A stretch of 41,877 nt of DNA from the NCBI GenBank assembly GCA_001567545.1, contig LLZO01000108.1:1-41877 (forward strand), written 5' to 3'. The notes under the pieces were generated by a model. It worked only from the letters and a program-made list of their open reading frames with translations, did no database searches and had not been told where the DNA came from. Positions within the stretch are counted from its first letter, which is position 1; the number at the start of each line of letters is the position of its first letter. This DNA comes from Candidatus Tepidiaquacellales bacterium OLB5 (lineage in GTDB: Bacteria > Bacteroidota > Ignavibacteria > Tepidaquicellales > OLB5). Position numbers and translations under genes: made by a program. Positions 8,895 through 18,630 of the stretch are shown here, in pieces.

Positions 8895-10445
8895 ATGACA
8901 AAGCTTCAGAAACTTCCCTGTACATTAGGAGAGCTGAAAAGCTCAGGTTACAAAGTACTATCAGTAAAAGATGAATTGCGAAAGAACCTGACAGAAAAGT
9001 TAGCAGCTAAAGAGGAAATTTTCCCCGGCATAATTGGTTACGAAAAAACCGTTATACCTCAGGTAATAAATGCGATACTTGCAAGGCATGATATAATATT
9101 TCTGGGTTTAAGAGGGCAGGCTAAAACCAAAATGGCAAGGATGCTCATAGACCTGCTGGATGAATTTACTCCGGTTATCAAAGGTTCTGAAATTAATGAT
9201 AACCCGTATTTGCCAATTTCAAAATTTGCAGTAGATACAGTTAATGAAAAAGGCGATAGTACAGAAGTTGAATGGATAGGCAGAGAAAGAAGATTTGGTG
9301 AAAAGCTGGCTACGCCGGATGTTACAATAGCTGATCTGATAGGCGATATAGACCCGATAAAAGCTGCAACTCAGCGGCTTCAATATTCACACGAAGGCGC
9401 TATACATTTCGGGATAGTACCCAGAACTAACCGCGGTATATTTGCTATCAATGAACTTCCTGATCTTCAGCCAAGGATACAGGTAGGTCTGCTGAATATT
9501 ATGCAGGAACGCGATATTCAGATAAGGGGATTTAACATCCGCTTTCCGCTGGATGTATTTATTGTATATACTGCAAATCCGGAAGATTATACTAACCGCG
9601 GAAATATTATCACTCCGCTTAAAGACAGGATAGATTCACAGATACTGACACATTATCCCAAAAATATTGAAGACGGAATAAAAATAACAGAATCACAGAG
9701 CTGGCTAAAAAGACATACAGATAAAGATGTAATTATACCTTATTATATGAAAGAAATTATAGAAACCACGGCTCACGAAGCCCGGAAAAGCGAATTTGTA
9801 GAACAAAAATCAGGCGTAAGCGCACGAATGACAATTTCAGCTATGGAAAATCTGGTAAGCAATGCTGAAAGAAGATCGATATTAAACAATGAAAAAATTA
9901 TTTTTCCAAGAATAACAGACTTAAACGCAACATTACCCGGAATGACAGGAAAAATTGAGCTGGTTTTTGAAGGCGAACAGGAAGGTCCGGTGAAAGTAAG
10001 CAGGGCTTTAATCGGAAAAAGTGTCCGAGAAATTTTCAAAAAATATTTTCCCGACCCGCTGCAGAAAAAACGCAGGCAGGGTGAACTTAAGGATCAGGCA
10101 TCTTCTGCAGACCCGTACGCGGAGATTGTTAAGTGGTTTGAAGAAGGTAACTTTCTGGAATTGAGTGATGATATGAATTTTGATGAGTATTTCACCAGTT
10201 TAAAAAGAGTTGAAGGTCTGGAAAAAACTGTTAAAAAGTATATAAAAACGGTGGAAAATGAATACGAGCTTGCTTCTTTAATGGAATTTATGCTTGACGG
10301 GCTGCATAACAATTCAAAAATTGCTAAGGATGATATAGAAGACGGTATTTCTTACAGGGATATGGTGGGAGCAATGCTGTATAACAGGGAAACCCGTGAC
10401 AGTTCCCGAACGTCATATGATTATGAAAGCGACTGGAATTACTGA
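8895..10445 (+). CDS. MoxR/Mg-chelatase-I-like AAA+ ATPase
   Basis: This 516-aa AAA+ ATPase belongs to the ChlI/MoxR group. Its Walker A is the unusual GLRGQAKT (residues 71-78), with Ala in place of the usual Gly before the Lys. Walker B is GIFAINELPD (181-190), with Asn before Glu. Sensor 1 lies in VFIVYTANPEDYTNRG (221-236), followed by PLKDRIDSQI. The C-terminal helical lid and an acidic region with EDGISYRDM complete it. MoxR-type ATPases work as chaperone-like rings, usually with a von Willebrand A-domain partner, and none is encoded here. It lies 23 bases upstream of clpS and may share a transcript with clpS-aat. It is not evidence for chlorophyll synthesis. Confidence 0.8.
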   Translation: MTKLQKLPCTLGELKSSGYKVLSVKDELRKNLTEKLAAKEEIFPGIIGYEKTVIPQVINAILARHDIIFLGLRGQAKTKMARMLIDLLDEFTPVIKGSEINDNPYLPISKFAVDTVNEKGDSTEVEWIGRERRFGEKLATPDVTIADLIGDIDPIKAATQRLQYSHEGAIHFGIVPRTNRGIFAINELPDLQPRIQVGLLNIMQERDIQIRGFNIRFPLDVFIVYTANPEDYTNRGNIITPLKDRIDSQILTHYPKNIEDGIKITESQSWLKRHTDKDVIIPYYMKEIIETTAHEARKSEFVEQKSGVSARMTISAMENLVSNAERRSILNNEKIIFPRITDLNATLPGMTGKIELVFEGEQEGPVKVSRALIGKSVREIFKKYFPDPLQKKRRQGELKDQASSADPYAEIVKWFEEGNFLELSDDMNFDEYFTSLKRVEGLEKTVKKYIKTVENEYELASLMEFMLDGLHNNSKIAKDDIEDGISYRDMVGAMLYNRETRDSSRTSYDYESDWNY

Positions 10446-10468
10446 AACAAAATTACCTGAATATTTAT

Positions 10469-10750
10469 ATGCAGCAAACAGAAGAGCTAACAGAACCGAC
10501 AGATATTGATACTACTACAGAAGGATTTACCCTGATCCTTTTTAATGATTCACACCATGACTTTGATGAAGTTATCAGCCAGGTAATGCTGGCTGCCGGA
10601 TGCGGCTACGATAAAGCTGAATCAATAACTATGGAAGCTCATAACAAAGGCCGGGCAGCTGTTTTAAGCGGCAAGCTTGATGAATGTTTAAGAGCTCAAA
10701 GCATACTGGAAGAAATTGCTTTAAGAACATCAATTGAAGTAAATGCATAA
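10469..10750 (+). CDS. clpS: ATP-dependent Clp protease adaptor ClpS
   Basis: ClpS delivers proteins with N-end-rule degrons to ClpAP/ClpCP. The protein is 93 aa: a flexible N-terminus of about 20 residues, then the core fold. The core has FTLILFNDSHHDFDEVISQV, where FNDxHxxFxxV corresponds to the conserved NDDxT/HxxxxV element. It continues with AAGCGYDKAESITMEAHNKGRAAV, containing the conserved A-x6-HxxG element, as in ClpS. The next gene, three bases downstream, is aat, which makes N-degrons. The pairing supports a functional bacterial N-degron pathway. ClpA or ClpC is not in this window. Confidence 0.85.
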   Translation: MQQTEELTEPTDIDTTTEGFTLILFNDSHHDFDEVISQVMLAAGCGYDKAESITMEAHNKGRAAVLSGKLDECLRAQSILEEIALRTSIEVNA

Positions 10751-10753
10751 CTA

Positions 10754-11365
10754 TTGCGTCCTTCACAATACAAATACGATACATTATACTGGCATCAGAT
10801 ATTAAACGGGTATGCAATGGGTATTTTTCCTATGGGAGAAGATGAAAAAAATATTGCATGGTTCGAAGCTTCGCCAAGAGCGATTTTACCTGTAGAAAAT
10901 ATCAATTCGGGATTGAATATACCCCGCTCACTTAAACAGGTACTTAATAAAAATATTTTTGAAATCAGGATCGATACATCTTTTGAGCAGGTAATACATG
11001 AATGCTCCAAACGCGAAAACACATGGATAAACAGCCTGATAATGAATGCATACACGGATTTATTTTACCGTGGATTTGCGCATTCCGTTGAAGCCTGGTA
11101 TGACGGTAAACTTGCCGGCGGGCTATACGGAGCTGCATACAGGGGGGCATTTTTCGGGGAATCGATGTTTTACAAAATAAACAATGCATCAAAAGTTTGC
11201 GTAGTAAAACTTTTCGATATACTTAAGAAAAATAATTTTACTTTATTCGATATACAAATGATGACACCACATTTTGAAAAATTCGGAGCAAAAGAAATTA
11301 GCAAACGCAGTTACCTTGAAATTCTTGAAAGGGCAATGGAAAGAAAATGTGAATTCAGAATATAA
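10754..11365 (+). CDS. aat: Leucyl/phenylalanyl-tRNA--protein transferase
   Basis: Aat transfers Leu or Phe from aminoacyl-tRNA to the N-terminus of proteins starting with Arg or Lys, marking them for ClpS. Family signatures are present: GYAMGIFPMG (about residues 19-28), IAWFEASPRAILP, the AYTDLFYRGFAHSVEAWYDGKLAGGLYG core, and GAFFGESMFYKINNASKVCVVKL with FTLFDIQMMTPHFEKFGA near the C-terminus. The length (203 aa) is normal for short Bacteroidota versions. The start codon is TTG at 10754, three bases after the clpS stop, indicating translational coupling. Confidence 0.9.
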   Translation: MRPSQYKYDTLYWHQILNGYAMGIFPMGEDEKNIAWFEASPRAILPVENINSGLNIPRSLKQVLNKNIFEIRIDTSFEQVIHECSKRENTWINSLIMNAYTDLFYRGFAHSVEAWYDGKLAGGLYGAAYRGAFFGESMFYKINNASKVCVVKLFDILKKNNFTLFDIQMMTPHFEKFGAKEISKRSYLEILERAMERKCEFRI

Positions 11366-11368
11366 AAA

Positions 11369-11824
11369 TTATTTAAGGTTCTGTCCTTCTTCAATTTTTT
11401 TAATCTTTTCGAGCCTTCTTAAGTATCTTTCTTCGGGTTTTAGCTTTGCATTTAAAAATGTATTTATCACTTCTTCAGCAAGAGAGTCGCCTATTATTCC
11501 GCCGCCAAGGCATAAAACGTTCATATCATCATCTTCTACACCCTGGTGCGCAGAAAAAACATCGTGGCAAATTGCGGCACGTATTCCCTTGAATTTATTG
11601 GCGGCAACGCAGGCACCAACACCACTACCGCATATAAGAATTCCTTTATCAGCAGTTCCCTGCTGAATTGCTTTAGCCAGAGCTTCAGCAATATCGGGAT
11701 AATCCACTGATTCTTCACTGAAAGTCCCGATATCAATTAAATCAAATTTTCCGGAAAACTTAACTTTCAGTTTATCTTTTAATGGATATCCCCTGTGATC
11801 AGCCCCAATAATTACTTTTTTCAT
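11369..11824 (-). CDS. rpiB: Ribose-5-phosphate isomerase B
   Basis: RpiB interconverts ribose 5-phosphate and ribulose 5-phosphate in the non-oxidative pentose phosphate pathway (LacA/RpiB family, 151 aa). The N-terminal GADHRGYPLK supplies Asp9 and His10. The catalytic Cys65 lies in LICGSGVGACVAANK, and CHDVFSAHQGVEDDDMNVLCLGGG is the conserved central region. It is convergent with aat, with a gap of three bases. A 12-bp palindrome lies just upstream of the start. Confidence 0.9.
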   Translation of the reverse strand: MKKVIIGADHRGYPLKDKLKVKFSGKFDLIDIGTFSEESVDYPDIAEALAKAIQQGTADKGILICGSGVGACVAANKFKGIRAAICHDVFSAHQGVEDDDMNVLCLGGGIIGDSLAEEVINTFLNAKLKPEERYLRRLEKIKKIEEGQNLK

Positions 11825-11835
11825 ACTGCAAATTA

Positions 11836-11847
11836 ATGATTAATCAT
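11836..11847. promoter_or_regulatory. Palindrome ATGATTAATCAT upstream of rpiB
   Basis: A perfect 12-base palindrome lies 12-23 bases upstream of the rpiB start, in the intergenic region shared with the divergent sensor kinase. It could be an operator. In such AT-rich DNA it could also be chance. Confidence 0.2.
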
Positions 11848-12068
11848 CTAAGTATCAATAAAATAAAGAAGTTAGTTTGTAGTTAAATTAATTATATTAA
11901 TTTTATTATCAAATAGCTATATTAACAATGGTATAATAGCTAAACTGCCTTCATATTCGTCCGGATATAATTTGTATATTCAAATCAACGGAACAATTAA
12001 TTGAATAGTAAAACCGTAAAAAAATCTGAACTAAACAGGATCAAAGAGTTTATAAAAAAAAGCGCGAA

Positions 12069-15000
12069 ATGCTGAAAAAGCTTTTTTTTACTTCATTCGA
12101 TTCAAGCCCGGTGGCAAAGTCTTTGCTGGAGCCTGAGTCAGGAATATATTATGATGTTAACAGAGAATTTTTAAAACTACTGGAATGCAGTAAAAAAAAT
12201 GTAACAGGTAAAACTGCATCAGACCTGGGTTTTTTAATCAATAACGAAGAATCCAGAAAAATTCTGAAAAAGTACAGCAGAAATAAATACAGTACATTTA
12301 ATTTTGATATTAATACTTACAAGGGCAATAAATTAAATGTAATTATCTCAACAGATAAAATAAAAATTTTTAATAAAAATTTTATTCTTGGTCACATATT
12401 AGATAATACTGAAAAGAAACTTATCACTGAAAGCTTATTTGAAAGCAAGCACAATTACGAAGTTCTGCTTAAGAATACCCAAAATGCAGTTTATGAATAC
12501 AGTATAAAAGAAAACCGGTATAAATATATAACCCCGTCATCAGAATCGCTTCTTGGTATATCTCCTCAAAAATTCCTTAAAAAAAAGAATAATTTAATAT
12601 CCCCGCTAATAAACAAACAGGATAAAGAAAGATTCAATGCTCATTTCAAAAGAATATTTTCAAAAAGATCTGAAGGCAGAAAGCATTTCAGCATAGAATA
12701 TAAATTCACTAACAGGAATAAAAGTACAAAATGGCTGCTTGATAGCCATACTGTAATTTATGACAAAAATGGCCGTGCCGATACAATAATCGGAAATATA
12801 ACCGATATTTCTGAAAATAAATTTTCCCAGGAAAAAATTATAGAAGGATATGATATTCAGAATAAATACCTGGAGCAGCTTTCAGCAATACAGGATTCAA
12901 TTCCTGCAAACATAGCATTAATAGACCAAAAAGGAACAATAATAGCTGTAAATAATTCCTGGAAATCATTTGCTGAGAATAACGGGTTAAAAGACAGTAA
13001 TTACTCTATTGGGAAAAATTATCTCACAGAATGCAGAAGATCACGCAACAAGGATTCAGCAGAAGCATTAAAGGGCATACAGAAAGTATTAACCGGCAGG
13101 AGCAGAGAATTTCATATGGAATATGACTGTCATTCTGAAAATGAACTGAGATGGTACAGGTTTACAGTTAATCCAATAGCTGTTGGGCATAAATCAGGTG
13201 CTGTACTGATGCATATAAATATTACTGATCAAAAACTGGCAGAAATAAAGATCCTGGAGAACGAGCAGCAGTACAGATTGTTATTTAATAACAACCCGCT
13301 TCCTATGTGGATATTTGATTTTGAATCTACAAAATTCCTTGCTGTGAATAATGCAGCACTGGAACATTACGGGTATACCAGGGAAGAATTCCTGAAACTA
13401 ACATTGCTTGATATAAGGCCTGAAAATACTTTTAGAAAATTCAGGAAATACAGGAAAGAAATAATATTAAACAACCAGAAAGATACTGCGCGAAATGCCG
13501 GAATATGGAAGCACCGGAAGAAAAACGGTGAGATAATTGATGTTGAAATTACAAGAACACCGGTAAATTTTGAGGGTAAAAATGCTGTGCTTGTCCTTGC
13601 TCATGATGTTACTGAAAAGCTTAAAGCAGAAAATTCATTAATAAGAAGGAACAGTGAGATTAATACTTTATATGCAGCCGGGAAAGAGCTTTCCAAAACA
13701 CTAGAACCTGAAAAAATTTACAATAAGATCTATAATATTATCAGGGAAATGATGCCGTGTGATTCGATGCTTATAACGGATTATGATGAAAATTCAGGTT
13801 TATTAAGCTGCAGGTCAGCCTGGATTGGCAGGAAAAAGCTTGATATAACAAAGTTTCCATCAGTACCGGTTAATTTATCAGGCAGCGGAATTCAAAGCAG
13901 GGTCATTAAAACAGGCAGATCAGAATTACTAAATGACTTTCAGAATCATGTTAAGCGTACCGGCAAAAGATTTTATTATAAGCCTGACGGTACTATAAAG
14001 GAAAAACCAAATGAAAAAACATCCTTTGAAAAATGTGCAATAATAGTTCCGTTAAAGATAAAAGATAAAGTTACAGGTGTGCTTCAAGTAAAAAGCCTTA
14101 AAGAAAATGTGTATACGGAAAATGATCTTCATCTCGTAGAATCTCTGGCAGCACAAATAACAGCAGTAACATTAAATGCCAAACTTTACCAGCAGGCACA
14201 GGAAGAAATTAAAGTAAGGAACGAAGCGGAAAGAAAACTAAAAAAACTGGCTGAAGAAATTAAAAGCCTTTATGAAATCTCAAGGGATGTTTCGAAAATG
14301 CATACCCCTGGCCAGATTTATTCAAAGGTATTTAAAATTATTCATGCTTCAGCGCCTGAATGTGATATAGGCATTTCAATTTATAATGAAAAAGAAAAAA
14401 ATATAATATTAAAAGGTCTGTTTACAGACGGGGCAGAAATTGAAACCTCAAGTTTCCCGGTAGTAAAGCTGGATGAAAGCGGCACCGGCCTGCAAAGCAG
14501 TGTAATTTTAAATAAGAAGACACGTGTTATATACGATTATAAGGATTATATAAGAAATCACGGTGCTAAGTTTTATGTTACCCAGAAAGGGAAAATTTCC
14601 TTTAAAAAACGCGACCTGAAGGAAATTGCAAATTCAACTTTAATAGTTCCGTTAATATTCCAGGAAAAGGTTACCGGTACCCTGCAGTTATTGAATTTTG
14701 GATTAACATCCTTTTCGGAACAATTCATAAGTATGATAGAGACTCTGGCTTCACATATAGCGGTATCGATAAATAATGCATCGCTTTATAACAAGCTGCA
14801 AAATGAGCTGACAGTAAGAAAATCAGCCGAACAGGCATTATTGGAAAAAACCAGGGAGCTTGAGATATTATATGAATCACAAAAACTGCTTTCCGGCTCA
14901 TTATATATTGAAAATATTTATGATAAGATCTTTGAAATATTAACCAGCAACATTTCGTTCCACTCAATGATAATTTCAGCTTATAATGAAACAGAGAAGA

Positions 15001-17060
15001 ACTTTAAGGTACTTTCATTATGGGCAGACAGCAAAAAGCAGCCAGTTGATAATATACCGGTAATACCCCTGGCGCCCAAAGGAAAGGGAATACAAAGCGA
15101 GGTAATAAGAAACGGTAAATCAGTTCTTATAAATGATTATTTAGAGCATTATAACCGCTCTGTTACCCATTACCAGATCACTGATAACAGGATTGATGAG
15201 CAGTCAAAAGTTATGTATAATTCCGCATTGATATCACCCATGATACGCGAGAACAGGATTATCGGAACAATACAGCTGTTAAGCCATCAAAAAAATGCAT
15301 ACAATGAATCTGACCAGAACCTGCTGGAATCACTTTGCGGGCCGATTTCGGCTGCAACATATAATGCCTCGTTATACAGGAAAGCTAATAATGAAATTGC
15401 TGAAAAGCAGAAAGCAAGGGAAGAACTGGCATTAAGGAACAGGGAAATTACTTTATTATACAGTGCTGGAAGGGAAATGCTCAGCACTCTGGACCTGAAA
15501 GAAGTATATGAAATTTATTACCGTAAGGTTAAAGAGGTAATTAACTGTGATTCGTTGATTATTTCCGAATATCAAAGCAGCAAGCAGCAGATAATATGCA
15601 AGGCTGCCTGGGTGGAAGATACAAAACATGACCCTGATAAATTCCCACCGCTTAAAACCGGCCCGAATTATAAAGGCACCCAGTCTGAAGCAATAATAAC
15701 AGGCAATTCATTAATCGTAAATAATTTCAGCGAGATTATAAAGGACAGGAATGATAAATACCTGCTTGATAATGAAGGCAATGTAATAAATTACGCAGAA
15801 AACAAAGAACTGCTGGATGATAATGCCCCTGTTGTAAATTCCGCTATGTATATACCTATGAAAATAGGAAATAATGTTATAGGAGTTGTTTCTGTATTCA
15901 GCTTTGATAAAAATGCATATACCGATTATGACCTTAAGATACTGGAATCAATCACTGTTCACGTTACAGTAGCTGCAGCAAATGCAGAACTGTATAAACG
16001 GGCTCAAACAGAGCTTTCTGAAAGAATAAAAAAAGAAGAAGAATTAAAACAGATTAGGAAAAATCTGGAAGAAGCACAGAGAATAGCTCATATTGGAAGC
16101 TGGGTATATGATATTACCGCAGGTAAGATATATAATTCTGATGAATTGTACAGGATACTTGGCATTAAGGAAATTCCTCCTTATTTTGAATTTTCAGAAG
16201 GAATGGGTTATATACATGATGAAGACAGGCAGAAAACAATTGATAAAATAACCGCAGCTATAAAAAGCAGAAATTCATATGAAAATGAGGACAGGATAAT
16301 AAGGCCTGATGGAGAAATAAGGTATGTAAAAATTGTAGGCGAACCGATGTACAATGAAAATGGCGAATTTGCAGGAATGCACGGAACACTTCAGGATATA
16401 ACAGAAATAAAACGCATCAACGAGGAACTAATAAAATCTCTGAACGAAAAGGAACTGATACTGAAAGAAATTCACCACAGGGTAAAGAATAACCTGCAGG
16501 TAGTATCAAGCTTGCTAAGGCTTCAGTCAGAAAGTATAAAAGATGAAAGCGCAATTGGATACCTGAAAATGAGTGAACAGCGGGTTAAATCAATGGCGCT
16601 TATTCACCAGCAGCTTTACAGGACAAAAGACCTTTCAAGAATCGATTTCAGAGAGTACCTCGAAGACTTATGTAATTACCTTTTCTTTGCATACGATATC
16701 AGTTTTTCAAGGATTGAGCTCAAAATTGAGGTAGACAATATTTATTTCGGAATTGATACAGCTTTGCCGTGCGGCCTTATTGTTAATGAACTTGTTACTA
16801 ATAGTATTAAACATGCATTCCCTGATTACAGTGTTGGTACATTAATGCTGAGCCTTAAGAAAGAAATTTCAGGCAGGTACATCCTTCGAATAAAAGATGA
16901 CGGCAAAGGTGGAGAAAAAATTGATTTTGAAAAGACAAATACGCTGGGAATGGAGCTGGTAAAAACACTCACAGAACAGCTGGAAGGTGAAATTAAAGTA
17001 AATTGCGATAAAGGAACAGAAATAATAATTTCATTTTTTGATCAGAACACTGAGAATTAA
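12069..17060 (+). CDS. Giant multi-PAS, four-GAF sensor histidine kinase (HisKA_2 type)
   Basis: A soluble sensor kinase of 1663 aa without membrane segments. From position and motif I read PAS domains at about 5-110, 125-250, 268-390, 399-518 and 1334-1450. Four tandem GAF domains lie at about 532-705, 731-905, 931-1100 and 1128-1305. The GAFs share an (L)YxxxxxL opening, a GxGxQS(x)VI motif and an NAxLY ending, so they look like internal duplications. The kinase core is HisKA_2: EIHHRVKNNLQ with HHRVKNNL at 1469-1476, then an ATPase domain with VNELVTNSIKHAF (near 1573) and DDGKGG (near 1610). Such kinases pass phosphate to response regulators; the receiver-kinase 12 bases downstream is the obvious partner. 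No Shine-Dalgarno is seen at ATG 12069. Confidence 0.9.
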   Translation: MLKKLFFTSFDSSPVAKSLLEPESGIYYDVNREFLKLLECSKKNVTGKTASDLGFLINNEESRKILKKYSRNKYSTFNFDINTYKGNKLNVIISTDKIKIFNKNFILGHILDNTEKKLITESLFESKHNYEVLLKNTQNAVYEYSIKENRYKYITPSSESLLGISPQKFLKKKNNLISPLINKQDKERFNAHFKRIFSKRSEGRKHFSIEYKFTNRNKSTKWLLDSHTVIYDKNGRADTIIGNITDISENKFSQEKIIEGYDIQNKYLEQLSAIQDSIPANIALIDQKGTIIAVNNSWKSFAENNGLKDSNYSIGKNYLTECRRSRNKDSAEALKGIQKVLTGRSREFHMEYDCHSENELRWYRFTVNPIAVGHKSGAVLMHINITDQKLAEIKILENEQQYRLLFNNNPLPMWIFDFESTKFLAVNNAALEHYGYTREEFLKLTLLDIRPENTFRKFRKYRKEIILNNQKDTARNAGIWKHRKKNGEIIDVEITRTPVNFEGKNAVLVLAHDVTEKLKAENSLIRRNSEINTLYAAGKELSKTLEPEKIYNKIYNIIREMMPCDSMLITDYDENSGLLSCRSAWIGRKKLDITKFPSVPVNLSGSGIQSRVIKTGRSELLNDFQNHVKRTGKRFYYKPDGTIKEKPNEKTSFEKCAIIVPLKIKDKVTGVLQVKSLKENVYTENDLHLVESLAAQITAVTLNAKLYQQAQEEIKVRNEAERKLKKLAEEIKSLYEISRDVSKMHTPGQIYSKVFKIIHASAPECDIGISIYNEKEKNIILKGLFTDGAEIETSSFPVVKLDESGTGLQSSVILNKKTRVIYDYKDYIRNHGAKFYVTQKGKISFKKRDLKEIANSTLIVPLIFQEKVTGTLQLLNFGLTSFSEQFISMIETLASHIAVSINNASLYNKLQNELTVRKSAEQALLEKTRELEILYESQKLLSGSLYIENIYDKIFEILTSNISFHSMIISAYNETEKNFKVLSLWADSKKQPVDNIPVIPLAPKGKGIQSEVIRNGKSVLINDYLEHYNRSVTHYQITDNRIDEQSKVMYNSALISPMIRENRIIGTIQLLSHQKNAYNESDQNLLESLCGPISAATYNASLYRKANNEIAEKQKAREELALRNREITLLYSAGREMLSTLDLKEVYEIYYRKVKEVINCDSLIISEYQSSKQQIICKAAWVEDTKHDPDKFPPLKTGPNYKGTQSEAIITGNSLIVNNFSEIIKDRNDKYLLDNEGNVINYAENKELLDDNAPVVNSAMYIPMKIGNNVIGVVSVFSFDKNAYTDYDLKILESITVHVTVAAANAELYKRAQTELSERIKKEEELKQIRKNLEEAQRIAHIGSWVYDITAGKIYNSDELYRILGIKEIPPYFEFSEGMGYIHDEDRQKTIDKITAAIKSRNSYENEDRIIRPDGEIRYVKIVGEPMYNENGEFAGMHGTLQDITEIKRINEELIKSLNEKELILKEIHHRVKNNLQVVSSLLRLQSESIKDESAIGYLKMSEQRVKSMALIHQQLYRTKDLSRIDFREYLEDLCNYLFFAYDISFSRIELKIEVDNIYFGIDTALPCGLIVNELVTNSIKHAFPDYSVGTLMLSLKKEISGRYILRIKDDGKGGEKIDFEKTNTLGMELVKTLTEQLEGEIKVNCDKGTEIIISFFDQNTEN

Positions 17061-17072
17061 AATAAAACAAAT

Positions 17073-18516
17073 ATGAACCTGTTATTCAGAAAAGCGAAAG
17101 TCCTTGTTGTAGAAGATGAAAAAATTATTGCAAAGGATATAGAATCAACATTAAAAAGGATTGGTCATGAGTCAGCCGGTTCCGTTGCAAAAGGAGAAGA
17201 AGCTATAACTGCGGCAGAAAATTTAAATCCTGACCTGATTTTGATGGATATTACGCTTAAGGGTGAAATGGATGGTATAGAAGCTGCAAGGATAATCAAT
17301 AAAAAATTCAATATCCCGGTTGTATATATCACTGCGCATCAGGATGAGGATACAATAGAAAAGACAAAGGATACAAATCCATACGGATACATTACAAAAC
17401 CACTGGATGACAGGGACCTTAGTACAGCTATTAATTCTGCAGTATACCGGCGTGATGTTGAATCAAAGCTGAAGGATGCGGAAGATAAATATTTCAGGCT
17501 TTCAGAAAATGCACCGGACCTTATTTTCAGGCAGGAGCTTGGCTCAGGGAAATACACCTATGTTAATAATTCTTCTATAAAGCTAACCGGGTATTCACCG
17601 GAGGATTTTTATAAAAACAATTCATTGCTTGACTCAATTGTAGATCCGGAATATCATGAACAATATCATTATGCACACAAAATGATGCTGGAATCAAGCA
17701 CAGCTGTGCCTTTTGAATATATGATCAATCATAAGAACGGGAATAAAATATGGCTTAACCAGCGAAGTGTTGTTCTCAGAGATAAGGCAAATAATCCGGT
17801 TGCCGTAGAAGCAATATTAACGGATATTACAGAAAGAAAATTATACGAAAATAAGCTTGAAGAAACTACAAAAAAACTCAGGGCATTAAGTAATTATCAC
17901 CAGAAGATACGGGAGGATGAACGGTTAACAATTTCCCGTGAAATACATGACCAGCTTGGACAGGACCTGACTGTTCTTAAAATGGATCTTGCGATTATAG
18001 CAAAGAAAGAGAAAAAAAACTTCTGCAATTTATGAAGAGCTTAAAAATATCAGCAGCAATATAGATCTTATTATTAATAAAGTCCGTAAAATAGCAACTG
18101 AGTTAAGACCGGATATCCTTGATAAACTGGGGCTGACTGAAGCAATTGAATGGCATGCGGGAGAATTTGAACAAAGATCTAAAATTAAATGCTGTACAAA
18201 GCTGACCGAAGAAGAATTTACCCTTAACCCGGAAAAATCCATTTCCATATTCAGAATATTCCAGGAAACACTGACAAATGCGGCAAGACACTCCGGAGCA
18301 ACTGAGATAAATGTATTATTAACATTCCAGAATGGGTGGCTGATATTAACAATTCATGATAATGGAAGAGGGATTACACAGAATGAAATTGAAAAAAACA
18401 CTTCACTGGGTTTGCTTGGAATGAAAGAAAGAGCATTGCTGCTTGGTGGTATACTGGATATAAAAGGAGAAAAAGACAAAGGCACCAGGGTAGAAATTAA
18501 AATACCTCTCGGTTAA
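17073..18516 (+). CDS. Receiver-PAS-histidine kinase (HisKA_3), frameshifted at a poly-A run
   Basis: An N-terminal receiver domain has acidic Glu14/Asp15, phospho-acceptor Asp59 in LILMDITLKG, Thr88 and Lys109. A PAS domain follows at about 138-258, then a NarL-type HisKA_3 with REIHDQLGQDLTVLK (His292). The continuous frame stops at 18035 (320 aa), before the ATPase domain. Removing one A from the A8 run at 18012-18019 gives KKTSAIYEELKNI..., then IATELRPDILDKLGLTEAIEW, FQETLTNAARHSGA, LTIHDNGRGI and LGLLGMKERALLLGG. That is a complete HATPase_c domain ending at 18514-18516, for about 480 aa in all. Without the correction the protein could accept phosphate but not act as a kinase. It lies 12 bases after the giant kinase, so a phosphorelay is likely. 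No DNA-binding output is encoded here. Confidence 0.85.
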
Positions 18517-18584
18517 AGTATTATCATCATAATTTTAAGGTAATTTTTGACCGTTAAAATGTGTTAAAAATTAATGAAGTGAAC

Positions 18585-18609
18585 TTGGATTTAATTTTGA
18601 TTAAATTTG
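18585..18609 (+). promoter_or_regulatory. Promoter of the 2-oxoglutarate dehydrogenase gene
   Basis: TTG (18585-18587) and TAAATTTG (18602-18609) have normal Bacteroidota -33/-7 spacing. The predicted leader is about 16 bases before ATG 18631. Confidence 0.55.
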
Positions 18610-18630
18610 CGGTCATTATAAAAAATTAAG

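Noticed and set aside
8895..10445. Magnesium chelatase of bacteriochlorophyll synthesis
   Set aside because: It resembles the ChlI fold only generally. No ChlD, ChlH or other bacteriochlorophyll genes occur, and the neighbours are proteostasis genes.
11274..11666. 130-residue plus-strand ORF overlapping aat and antisense to rpiB
   Set aside because: It is out of frame inside aat and antisense to the well-supported rpiB, with a low-complexity Ser/Pro-rich translation typical of shadow frames.
12001..12068. Possible N-terminal extension of the giant kinase from TTG 12001 across the A8 run at 12054-12061
   Set aside because: It would need one added A, the opposite of the other A-run cases. The extension carries no conserved motif, and ATG 12069 already precedes the first PAS domain.
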